A stretch of 64,000 bases of DNA from Sphingopyxis indica (GTDB lineage Bacteria; Pseudomonadota; Alphaproteobacteria; Sphingomonadales; Sphingomonadaceae): contig NZ_FZPA01000009.1 in the NCBI RefSeq assembly GCF_900188185.1, forward strand, positions 124,001-188,000. The letters are read 5' to 3'. How positions within the stretch are numbered: position 1 is the first letter of the stretch; the number at the start of each line of letters is the position of its first letter. The notes under the pieces are model-generated. The model saw only the letters and a program-made list of their open reading frames with translations, had not been told where the DNA came from and made no database searches. Shown piece by piece: positions 53,693 to 61,944 of this stretch. A program made the position numbers and the translations under genes.

Positions 53693-56600
53693 TCAGAAGC
53701 GCGCCCGCACGGAGAGGTCGAAGCGCCGATCGCTGACGTTATAGTCGTACGGCTGGAACACGCCCGGCACAGGCTCCTGATATGTTTTCGAAACCGTGTT
53801 GAGAATGTTGTTCGCCCTGAACGAGACGGAAATCTTCTCGCTCACCTTGTAGTCCACGCCCAGATCGAGGTAGCCGGCCGCCGCGGTCCACGCCGGAACC
53901 ATCCAGTATACCGGATAGGAATGATCCGCGTCGAAGTTGGTCGGGCTGGTGTTGAGCGTGTAGGGATTGCCGCCGCTCGTCGCATAGGACAGCGGATTGA
54001 CATTGGTCGACAGCAACGCCTTGTCACGCCAGTTGTACGCGAGGCGGACATTCACCTTGTCGCGGCTGTACAGCAGCTGGATGTTGTAGGCCCATTTCGA
54101 CAATCCGGCGTAGGGCAGGTTCGGATAGGTCTGCGGAATCGTGCCGTCCGGATTGAGGCCGCCACCGGGGCCATTGCCAAGCACGCTGTTAGCTTGCTGG
54201 GCAGGGTTTTTGCTGTCGATGAAGGTCAGGTTACCTTCAATGCCAAACCCGCTGAGCCATCCCGGCAGCTTGTCGAAGAACTTGCGGCCGCCGATCTCGA
54301 AACCCTTGATATAGGCCTTTTCCGTCGCCGTTCTGTTCTGCAGATAGAGCCACGGCAGATCGAGGGTCGTCTCCGTCTCCACCGGGGGATTCACGCCGTC
54401 GTCATCCACTGCGATCGCCGGAATGGGAAGATTGTCGGCGATGAACGAATAGAATTGCGGATGGTCCTTGATCTGCTTGGCGAACAGATCAATGTAGATG
54501 AAGCTGGATGACGACGGATAATATTCGAACGTTATATCCTGGCTGGTTATCATCGTCGGCTTCAGATTTGCGCCACCGCCGTCGACCCGAACACCCGTAA
54601 GAATCGAGGGCGCCTGGGGATTGGTCGGATTGGGGAGCGACCTGGCGCTGATCGTACCGCCTGCACGAACGTCATTGAAATTTGGCGGAGCAGTCGAGAT
54701 CGACGCCGCGCCGCGAACGATGAACTCGTCCGTCACGTCGAACTTGATGTTGAACGAAGGCAGAAACCGCGTGTATTCATATTTGCGGGTCTGTGTAGAG
54801 AAGGCTTCCTGAAGCGAATAGAGCGTCGGGAATGTCGCCCCCGGCAAACCCTGTTCCGCGTTGAAATAGGCGTTGCTGTCTTCAACACTCAGAGCAAGAT
54901 CTTCCGCGGTAGGCGTGCGCAGCAGACCGGTGGCCCGCACCTCGTCGTTGAACACACGAACGCCGATATTGCCCGAGAAAGGCGGGATAATGCCGATACG
55001 GTCGTGCGCGAAACTGGCCTGGACATAAGCGGCCATCGAGCTGATGCGGGTCCGGGTTTCGTTCAAACCCTGGTCGATATATTCCGCCCAATATTCATCC
55101 GCCGTCCCGTCCGGGATTTGCCCGTTATAGGTCTGAAGCACATGGTACCAGTCGTAACTCTTCAAGAGAGACTGACTTGCGACAAACAGCTGCGCGGGTA
55201 CTGCAACATCGCCGCCGAAGAAGTTGGGGAAGGTGGAAACCTCATAATCCGACGGCCGGACATGGGGGTTGGTCAGAAATTGAATGGTCCCCGGCCCCGC
55301 CGCGGCCCATTCCGGCCCCGCCGGTTTCGGCAGCCACGTCACACCCAGCGGCGCATACCAGGTTCCCGCGAAATTGTCATGTTGCTTGCGCTTGGCGGCA
55401 CGGGCGCCGACCGTGATCTTGCGCAGGAACCCATCGTCGCTGGCCCGGTATTCAAGGTCGAGGTTGCCGGCCAGCATCGTCCCCTTGTTATCCGGTTCGT
55501 GATAGGCCAACCGGGAAAGATAGGCCGTCGACGGATCGAGCAAGGCGTCAGGAGACAAGCCGGAAACGGCCGGTAGCGACCCCGTCAGGTCGACGTCCAT
55601 CGAGCGCACCGCCGTACTGTCCTGGTTGAGGCCGATGGCCATCTGCTTCCCGGTTGCGCGGGAATCGACATATTGCACGGCGCCGCGCAGGGCCACCCGG
55701 TCGCTGGGCGTCCAGACGAAGCTCTGCGAAATATCCAGCGTGGAATTCTTGCTGTGCGATGCAGACGCGGTGCTGTTGGGGTTCAGTGCGGCGGGAGGGG
55801 TGCATTGAACGAGAAGGCGACCATCCCATCCTGCGGGAGGATTCGTCGGATCTATCCCCGAATCTACCGTCCAGTCCCACAGGAGCGACGACGCAGGTGT
55901 CCCATAGGTGGCGCCACAATCCGTCTGATAATAGGAAGGGAACCAGTCGCCGATGCCGGAGGTCGTGTTCTCGAACGGCACCGACTTGCCCGTGGATGCG
56001 ACCGCGAGAGTTCCCTTCTGGAAAGCGCCATCGGCATCATATTCGACGGGACTGCCGACCATGGGCATAACGGCAGATGATGCGCTTGGGGTCCGGCCCA
56101 CGGTGCCGCTGTTCCCGAAGCTGTCCGCAATATATTGCGAGAAGAATATGGTGCTGGTCAGCGTGAGGTCCGAAGACGGTCTCCACTGAACGGCCTGATA
56201 GGCACCGTAGCGGTCGCGCTTGCTCTCGTTGTAGTTCCAGTTGAAGGAACCGGGAACAAAGGCAAGCCCGTCATCACGTACAGAGGTCGGCACATATTGG
56301 CCGAACATGGCGCCGACCTGCAGATTGCTGCTCTGCTGATACAGGCGGCTGAAGGCCAGATCCCACAAGACGCCGATCTCGCCGATGCCGGTATCGAAAC
56401 GCTTGGAGAACATGGCCGAAGCGCTGGGTGAAGCCTTTTTGACCTGGCTACCATAGCTGCCGCCCACGGTGACATTGAACTGGGTGTCGCTGAAATCAAA
56501 CGGCACAGCCGTGCGAAGATTGATCGAGGATGTGCCGCCCTCGATCATGTCGGCACGCGACGCCTTGTAAACGTCGACCCCGGCCATCAACTCGGGCGTG

Positions 56601-57055
56601 ACTTCGTTCCAGCTAATGGAGCTTGCACCATTGGCGCTGAACACCTGCCGGCCGTTGAGCATGCTCGAATTGAAGGGAAGGCCGCGCACGGTGATTCCCG
56701 TGCCCTCGATCTGGAAGGCGGAACTGCCGCCGTTTGCCCCGGCGAAACGCGAGATCGAGACGCCCGGCACGCGCTGAAGAACTTCGGTGATCGAATTGTC
56801 GGGCAGCTGGCCCGCTTCGTCGGCAACGACGGAGTCGACGATCGTGTCGGAGTCTCTCTTGATGCTTATCGCATCTTTCAATGCCTTTCGACGCGCCGTG
56901 ACGATGATGGCGCCATCGACATTTTGAGCTTCGTTTTCTGCATCGGATGCGGTGTTGGTCTCGGCGTCTTGCGCATAAGCGGGCGCCGTCAGCCCGGCAC
57001 CACTCACGACGAGGGCAAAACCGCTGACTCCCGTCGAAAATTTCTTTGCAAACAT
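53693..57055 (-). CDS. Large TonB-dependent receptor, xyloglucan locus
   Basis: A 1120-residue receptor: signal ending PAYAQ, TonB box GAIIVTARRKAL, plug with LPDNSITEVLQRVPG and ITVRGLPF, and a long barrel ending DLSVRARF. It is the same large type as the 34.8-kb receptor but clearly divergent. The ATG with GGGAGGGG eight bases upstream was chosen; a longer N-terminal extension would bury the signal. Operator G lies 95 bp upstream. With GH2, GH39 and GH74 around it, import of xyloglucan oligosaccharides is the best guess. Confidence 0.87.
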   Translation of the reverse strand: MFAKKFSTGVSGFALVVSGAGLTAPAYAQDAETNTASDAENEAQNVDGAIIVTARRKALKDAISIKRDSDTIVDSVVADEAGQLPDNSITEVLQRVPGVSISRFAGANGGSSAFQIEGTGITVRGLPFNSSMLNGRQVFSANGASSISWNEVTPELMAGVDVYKASRADMIEGGTSSINLRTAVPFDFSDTQFNVTVGGSYGSQVKKASPSASAMFSKRFDTGIGEIGVLWDLAFSRLYQQSSNLQVGAMFGQYVPTSVRDDGLAFVPGSFNWNYNESKRDRYGAYQAVQWRPSSDLTLTSTIFFSQYIADSFGNSGTVGRTPSASSAVMPMVGSPVEYDADGAFQKGTLAVASTGKSVPFENTTSGIGDWFPSYYQTDCGATYGTPASSLLWDWTVDSGIDPTNPPAGWDGRLLVQCTPPAALNPNSTASASHSKNSTLDISQSFVWTPSDRVALRGAVQYVDSRATGKQMAIGLNQDSTAVRSMDVDLTGSLPAVSGLSPDALLDPSTAYLSRLAYHEPDNKGTMLAGNLDLEYRASDDGFLRKITVGARAAKRKQHDNFAGTWYAPLGVTWLPKPAGPEWAAAGPGTIQFLTNPHVRPSDYEVSTFPNFFGGDVAVPAQLFVASQSLLKSYDWYHVLQTYNGQIPDGTADEYWAEYIDQGLNETRTRISSMAAYVQASFAHDRIGIIPPFSGNIGVRVFNDEVRATGLLRTPTAEDLALSVEDSNAYFNAEQGLPGATFPTLYSLQEAFSTQTRKYEYTRFLPSFNIKFDVTDEFIVRGAASISTAPPNFNDVRAGGTISARSLPNPTNPQAPSILTGVRVDGGGANLKPTMITSQDITFEYYPSSSSFIYIDLFAKQIKDHPQFYSFIADNLPIPAIAVDDDGVNPPVETETTLDLPWLYLQNRTATEKAYIKGFEIGGRKFFDKLPGWLSGFGIEGNLTFIDSKNPAQQANSVLGNGPGGGLNPDGTIPQTYPNLPYAGLSKWAYNIQLLYSRDKVNVRLAYNWRDKALLSTNVNPLSYATSGGNPYTLNTSPTNFDADHSYPVYWMVPAWTAAAGYLDLGVDYKVSEKISVSFRANNILNTVSKTYQEPVPGVFQPYDYNVSDRRFDLSVRARF

Positions 57056-57149
57056 TGCGTCTGCCCCTCCCAGATCGTTGCTTATCCGTTCCTTTTTGCG
57101 TGGAACGACCATGTCTTTCCGCTATTTGTCTGACTAGTCAAGGGCAAAC

Positions 57150-57163
57150 TGATAGCGGTAACA
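57150..57163. promoter_or_regulatory. LacI-type operator variant, site G (TonB receptor)
   Basis: TGATAGCGGTAACA keeps both arms of the palindrome with one change at the centre. It lies 95 bp before the receptor start. It is weaker than sites B-D and may bind a paralogous regulator. Confidence 0.5.
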
Positions 57164-57198
57164 GAGGCGCGCGCTAAACGATTGGAACAATCGCATAT

Positions 57199-57209
57199 TT
57201 GTCGGACAA
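57199..57209. promoter_or_regulatory. TTGTC-G-GACAA dyad
   Basis: A perfect 11-bp dyad fitting the TnGT...ACnA form of FadR-like GntR operators, upstream of operator G. Its TTGTC half matches that of the dyad at 1878. It could be a second input on the receptor operon. Confidence 0.3.
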
Positions 57210-57501
57210 GTTGTCAAATCCAATTGCCGACTCGCTCGCTGCAATGCTTGACGCTCGCGCGAATCGGCCGGGGAAACCATCCAGGCGCGGCACATTCGGA
57301 ATCAGGGCAGGGACGTGGGCAAGACCTTTGGCCTGCCGCTATCGGACGGCGCAGTCCGGCTTTCATGTCGCCTTCGACAAAGGATGTCCGATGCCTGTGG
57401 CGGCCGGCCCGGCGGCTGCCGCGGGGCGGCCAGAGTGCGTTCGGTTTTGGTGGAATCGAAACCTGCACTCTGGTTTCTTGTTTTGGCGTGATGCCCGGGC
57501 C

Positions 57502-57520
57502 GTGAAATGATCCATTTCAC
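57502..57520. terminator. Short perfect dyad beyond GH74
   Basis: GTGAAATG and CATTTCAC pair perfectly around three bases, 12 bases beyond the GH74 stop. No T-run follows, so it may be a weak terminator or a protein-binding site. Confidence 0.35.
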
Positions 57521-57531
57521 CCGAAATCACT

Positions 57532-59757
57532 TCAGAACGGATCGCCCTTTTGACCCTGGTTCGCCGGTCGCCCCACGATTACTCCGCGGCCATGCGGCGC
57601 AAGATAGAGCGTGCCCGCCTCGACCATATCGCCCGCGATTGCGCGCAGTTCGCCGTAACGGTGCGCCTCGTCGTCGATCCGCGTCCAGCTTGCGGCCTTG
57701 TCGTCCGACCGCCACAATCCTTCGATGCCGCTGACTTTGCCCCACAGGAAAATGGCGGGATAGCCACTCTTTGGCATGGGGGCTCCGAATGAAATGAGCC
57801 AAGGCTCGTCCACGCCGCGGATCTGAATCATTTTCGATTTGCTGTCGGGCGAATGAAACAGGCCGAATGAAGTCGTCAGCCACAGGTCGCGCGTTCGCCC
57901 CGGCACCACCGCGAGCTGCGCATTCTGCCACGGCTCCAGCTTTGGCAGTCCGTCGACGAGGACGTGGAATTGCGCGCCACCGTCGCCGCTTGCCAGAATG
58001 CGCGAGGTGGACCGGTCGAATACATAAAAGATGCGGTCGTCCGCCTTGTCGGAAACGGGACGCAGCGTCTGCTCGGTATCGACGGGCCATCCGGACGATC
58101 GCTGCCAGCTCTTTCCGCCGTCGACGGAATGATAGGCACCGTCCCTTTCCGGTGCCCAGACGAGCGTGCTTCCGGCCGCCGAGATCGCGATCGTGCCGGG
58201 GCCGCGCCGGCCTTCACCTTGGGCGGGTTTCCGGTACGGCGTGGACGCAAAGGGCTCCCAGCTCGCACCGCCGTCGCGCGAATAATATCCGTTGTTCGGC
58301 GAATGGGCGGCGGTGCGCACGACCAATTCGGGCTTGCGGCCGGCATAGTCGACACTGAAATTATTCTCGCTGTTCGGCGTGAACAGGCCCGCCGACGGCG
58401 AGCGGGTCAGATCGTCCCAGGCAGCGCCCGCAATATCACCCATCGCGGCCATCACGCGGGCGCCGCCGGTGGGCGACACGAGTTGCAAGGTCGCCGTTTC
58501 CTCCAGATTGTCGACAGCAAAGTCGAAATCGACCTTTTGGTCACCCTTCACGGAGGCGAGGTTGCGGCTCATCCACACCCCATAACCCGTGCCATAGATC
58601 ATTTCGTCGGGATCGAACGGATTGAATTTCAGGTCTGAAATCCAGTGCCCCATCCGGTCTTCGCCCTTCAGATAATCGACGAGCCAAGGATAGGCCCCCG
58701 GCAGATGCCGCGCTCTGCCCTGCAAGCCGGTCCAGCTCTCGCCGCCGTCGCGCGACACGTAGATGTCGTCACCCGGATGCCAGCGATCCAGCGTCGACAC
58801 CGCGACGGTCCCGTCGCGCGACACGTCAACTCCGGAAAAGCCCCCCGCCACGCCGGGGATCGGGCCTGCAGGCGTAATATCGCGCCACTTGCCGCTTTTG
58901 GCGTCGCGCTTCCACACCGCACCGCTGGTCGCATGATTGGGGTTGACGGCGGCTTTTCCATCGCCTTTCGCGAACGTGACATACAACGACCCGTCGGGCG
59001 CGAAGGCCAGACGCTGTGGTATCATCGCAGGAAGCGCTTCGATGCGCTGGAAGGACTGGCCGCCATCGCGGCTGAGGAAAAGGCCGCCCCCGCCATCGGC
59101 GGCGCCGGCCCAGAGCGACGAAGCGTCGGAAGGATCGGCCGCAACCAGGCTGAACGAGCGCTCGGCCGCGCCGGTGCGCGCGAAGCTCTGGCCGCCGTCC
59201 GTGCTCTTCCACAAGCCGTCTTCGTTCGAGCCATAATAGAGGATCATGGGATTGTGCGGGTCGACCATCAGGCGCTCGCCGCTGCCGCGCCCGTCGGCGT
59301 TGCCGCCGACATGGATGGGCAGTTCGGTGACCTGCCAGCTCCGCCCGCGATCGTCCGAACGCAATATTGCGCCCTTCCGCGACCATGGGTTGAGATAGAG
59401 GCCGCATGCGGCATAAACCCTGTCCGGATTTGCGGGATCGAGCGCGATGCCGAGCACCCCCATGAGATCGCCGTCCTGCCGGCTCAGATGATCGAGCAGC
59501 GGGAGCCACCGCTTTGCCTCATAGTCATAGCGGTAAAGGCCGCCGATGTCGGTTCGCGTATAGAGAATGCCGCGCGTGCGGGGGTGATAGGCGAAACCGT
59601 CGACATAGCCGCCCCCGCCGAAGGGCACCGATTGCCACACATAGGGGGCGGGCTGCTGTGCCAGCGAAGGGGAGGCGGTCCAGACGGGGCCGACGAAGAG
59701 GAGGCCGCATCCCAGCAAAGCGGCGGCGGTCCAGCGGCCGGCACGTCGGATATTCAT
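57532..59757 (-). CDS. GH74 xyloglucanase
   Basis: A 741-residue secreted endo-xyloglucanase-type enzyme made of two seven-bladed propellers. The signal ends SLAQ. Catalytic-Asp stretch RTDIGGLYRYD (D70), LGIALDPANPDRVYAACG, KSTDGGQSF and SRDGGESW (BNR-type blade motifs), and the second half ISDLKFNPFDPDEMIYGTGYG all match GH74. GGGGGAAG precedes the ATG. It is cotranscribed after the acetylesterase, 130 bases downstream of its stop. It cuts the xyloglucan backbone for import by the receptor. Confidence 0.88.
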   Translation of the reverse strand: MNIRRAGRWTAAALLGCGLLFVGPVWTASPSLAQQPAPYVWQSVPFGGGGYVDGFAYHPRTRGILYTRTDIGGLYRYDYEAKRWLPLLDHLSRQDGDLMGVLGIALDPANPDRVYAACGLYLNPWSRKGAILRSDDRGRSWQVTELPIHVGGNADGRGSGERLMVDPHNPMILYYGSNEDGLWKSTDGGQSFARTGAAERSFSLVAADPSDASSLWAGAADGGGGLFLSRDGGQSFQRIEALPAMIPQRLAFAPDGSLYVTFAKGDGKAAVNPNHATSGAVWKRDAKSGKWRDITPAGPIPGVAGGFSGVDVSRDGTVAVSTLDRWHPGDDIYVSRDGGESWTGLQGRARHLPGAYPWLVDYLKGEDRMGHWISDLKFNPFDPDEMIYGTGYGVWMSRNLASVKGDQKVDFDFAVDNLEETATLQLVSPTGGARVMAAMGDIAGAAWDDLTRSPSAGLFTPNSENNFSVDYAGRKPELVVRTAAHSPNNGYYSRDGGASWEPFASTPYRKPAQGEGRRGPGTIAISAAGSTLVWAPERDGAYHSVDGGKSWQRSSGWPVDTEQTLRPVSDKADDRIFYVFDRSTSRILASGDGGAQFHVLVDGLPKLEPWQNAQLAVVPGRTRDLWLTTSFGLFHSPDSKSKMIQIRGVDEPWLISFGAPMPKSGYPAIFLWGKVSGIEGLWRSDDKAASWTRIDDEAHRYGELRAIAGDMVEAGTLYLAPHGRGVIVGRPANQGQKGDPF

Positions 59758-59887
59758 GACATTCTTCCCCCTTATTCTATCGTCGCTTGGCTCGTTCGGC
59801 ATCATGCTGGCGGGGCGTCGAGCCTCCGCCTCGGCGCGGGCCCCCAACGACGCGGACGCCCCTCGACGCTTCGCGGTATCGCGCCGA

Positions 59888-61777
59888 TCATTCTATCGGC
59901 ATTGCAAAGCCGGTCGCCGGCAGCTCGGCGGCATTATAGAGGTTCACGATCGGGCTCGCCTGCCACAGATAGCGGACCTCGCGGGCGCCGGGATCCGCCG
60001 GCAACAGGATGGTTTCGCCGTCGAGTTCGCCGTTCACAAATCGGCAGTTGCCCGCCGCGTCGCACAGCTCGAATCCGATCGCGGACCCGCCGCCGACCAG
60101 CTTGAGCGGGCCATGGGTGAAACGAACGGCGATGCCCTTTGCCGTGCGCGTCACCGAAACCGGCGCCGGTCCGCGGTCTTCGACGTCCTCGCCAAGGGCG
60201 ATGTGCCGGGCCGCCAGGGCAAGCCGCTTGCCGACGTCCTGCTTGTTGGTCGGATGTATGTCGGCGACCTGGCCGATGTCGACGGCGCTCGCCATGCCGA
60301 CCTGCGGATCGGCATCCGCGACCCGGCGTTGGACATCGCGCAATTGTGCCCAGGAGTCGTTCGACGGGGCAGAGGCAAGCGGTCCGAAATTGGCAAGCTG
60401 GACCATCAGAAAGGGCGAAGCGCCGAATCGCTTGCGCCAGTCGGCGATCAGCAACGGCATAAGTTCGGCATATCCCTTGGCATCATGCGCATTGGCCTCG
60501 CCCTGATACCAGGCGAAGCCCTTCAGGGGATAGCCGTGCAGCGGCGCGATCATGCCGTTGAAAAGCGTGGTCCGGCCGCTGCCGCCGGTCCACGGAAAGC
60601 TGGGCGGCGCCTCGCCGTTCCGCAGTGTCCGTCCCTTGGCGAAGCGCCAGCCGGAAAGCGGCAGGGACGTGCCGTCGTCGAGGGTGAGCGTGCGCGCCTC
60701 CTCGCCCCACAGACCGCCACCGCCGCCTGTGTCGACGACCGTAATTTCGATGCTGTTCTCACCGGCCTTCAGCACGCCCGTCGGCACGTCATAGACGCGG
60801 TTCTTTTGCCAGCCCTGCTCAGAGCCCACGGTCTTGCCGTTGACGCGCGTGACATCCATGTCGTCCACGGTTCCAATGGCGATATGCGCGGATTGCCGGG
60901 CTTGCGCGGCGGTCAGCTTCACGCGGGCGCGATAATGGCCGACGCCGTCGAAGGTCGCGAGCGCCGGGTCGCCCCATTGCTCCCACGGTTGCAGGTTCGG
61001 GACGGCGCGCCACGCCGCCTCGGCGGGCGCGGTGGCGTCGGCGCCCAGCCATTGGCGGAAGAGCCTGGTCCAGGTGGCATAGGCGCCGGCTGGATCGCGG
61101 ATATACTCGTCCAGCAGCGTAAAATCCTTGCCGTAGCGCGGCAGCATCTGCAGCGCGTCGCGGCTGATCCATTCCTCGATCGGCGATCCGCCCCAGCTTG
61201 CCGCGATCAGCCCGATGGGGATTTTCTGCTGTGCCTGAAGTTCGCGGCCCATGATGTAGCAGGCAGCGGAGAAGTCCGCCGCGCTTTCCGGCGCCGAACG
61301 CTGCCACGCGGCCGGCGATGAGAAACGCTGCCGGGGCGTCGTGCTCGACTGGCGGGGAACATTGAGCAGTCGCAGATTCGGATGGGTGGAGTAGGGAACC
61401 TCGAAGGCGGCATTGGTGGCATAGCGCAGCGTGAACTCCATGTTCGACTGGCCCGAGCAGAGCCAGACGTCGCCGACCATGATATCCTCGAGCTGCTGCT
61501 CCTTGCCGCTGCTGCTGACCTTCATGACATAGGGGCCACCGGCTTCGCGGCCGGACAGGGTCACCTGCCATCGGCCCTTGCTGTCGGCTTTGGCGGTGTG
61601 CGATTCGCCGTCGAAAACGACGCTGACCATGCTTCCCGGTTCCGCAGTGCCGCCGACCGGGATTTCCCGGCCGCGCTGCAGGACGGCGTGGGAGGTATAG
61701 GCCGGGTCCAGAACAAGCGGTGCCGCATCGGCGGCGGCCGGCATCGCCGCCAGAAAAAGTGCCGGAATGATTTTCAT
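59888..61777 (-). CDS. Secreted SGNH-type sialate O-acetylesterase family protein
   Basis: A 629-residue homologue of the 20.7-kb esterase. Signal ending ADAAP; catalytic Ser in WLCSGQSNMEF; FAWYQGEANAHD and DIHPTNKQD complete the triad; an inserted beta-sandwich (DMDVTRVNGKTVG) is kept. It probably removes acetyl groups from xyloglucan galactose or from xylan. It is divergent from GH29 across the perfect operator F. Confidence 0.82.
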   Translation of the reverse strand: MKIIPALFLAAMPAAADAAPLVLDPAYTSHAVLQRGREIPVGGTAEPGSMVSVVFDGESHTAKADSKGRWQVTLSGREAGGPYVMKVSSSGKEQQLEDIMVGDVWLCSGQSNMEFTLRYATNAAFEVPYSTHPNLRLLNVPRQSSTTPRQRFSSPAAWQRSAPESAADFSAACYIMGRELQAQQKIPIGLIAASWGGSPIEEWISRDALQMLPRYGKDFTLLDEYIRDPAGAYATWTRLFRQWLGADATAPAEAAWRAVPNLQPWEQWGDPALATFDGVGHYRARVKLTAAQARQSAHIAIGTVDDMDVTRVNGKTVGSEQGWQKNRVYDVPTGVLKAGENSIEITVVDTGGGGGLWGEEARTLTLDDGTSLPLSGWRFAKGRTLRNGEAPPSFPWTGGSGRTTLFNGMIAPLHGYPLKGFAWYQGEANAHDAKGYAELMPLLIADWRKRFGASPFLMVQLANFGPLASAPSNDSWAQLRDVQRRVADADPQVGMASAVDIGQVADIHPTNKQDVGKRLALAARHIALGEDVEDRGPAPVSVTRTAKGIAVRFTHGPLKLVGGGSAIGFELCDAAGNCRFVNGELDGETILLPADPGAREVRYLWQASPIVNLYNAAELPATGFAMPIE

Positions 61778-61881
61778 GTCGCGCCTTTCACCCGGAGAGC
61801 GTCTGCAGGCGATCGCGCGGCCCGCCGTTCCCGTACGGCTCGCTTGCGTCCCTCATCCTCTTCCCTCTTCACAATCGTATC

Positions 61882-61895
61882 TGGTAGCGCTACCA
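61882..61895. promoter_or_regulatory. LacI-type operator, site F (acetylesterase / GH29)
   Basis: TGGTAGCGCTACCA is the only fully symmetrical copy of the palindrome in the window. It lies between divergent esterase and GH29 genes, 49 bp before GH29. Confidence 0.75.
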
Positions 61896-61929
61896 ACAAG
61901 GCTCGTCCGCGCGCAAGCGGAAATGCAAA

Positions 61930-61939
61930 GGGGGGGGGG
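61930..61939 (+). promoter_or_regulatory. Ten-G ribosome-binding site of GH29
   Basis: A run of ten G residues forms the Shine-Dalgarno region five bases before the GH29 ATG. Long G-runs are prone to slippage, so the run length may vary between cells. The start is decided by this site. Confidence 0.5.
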
Positions 61940-61944
61940 ATTGA

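Larger units (their letters stand above)
57056..57531. other. 476-bp gene-free region upstream of the TonB receptor
   Basis: The left 160 bases form a control region with the palindrome TGACTAGTCA (57131-57140), operator G and a second dyad. Between about 57215 and 57500 I see no gene with a ribosome site, no repeat and no promoter. A short dyad lies at the right end. Confidence 0.55.

Noticed and set aside
57215..57500. Short plus-strand frames of about 100 codons
   Set aside because: No ribosome site, no recognisable protein pattern, and several frames are open at once, as expected by chance at high GC.
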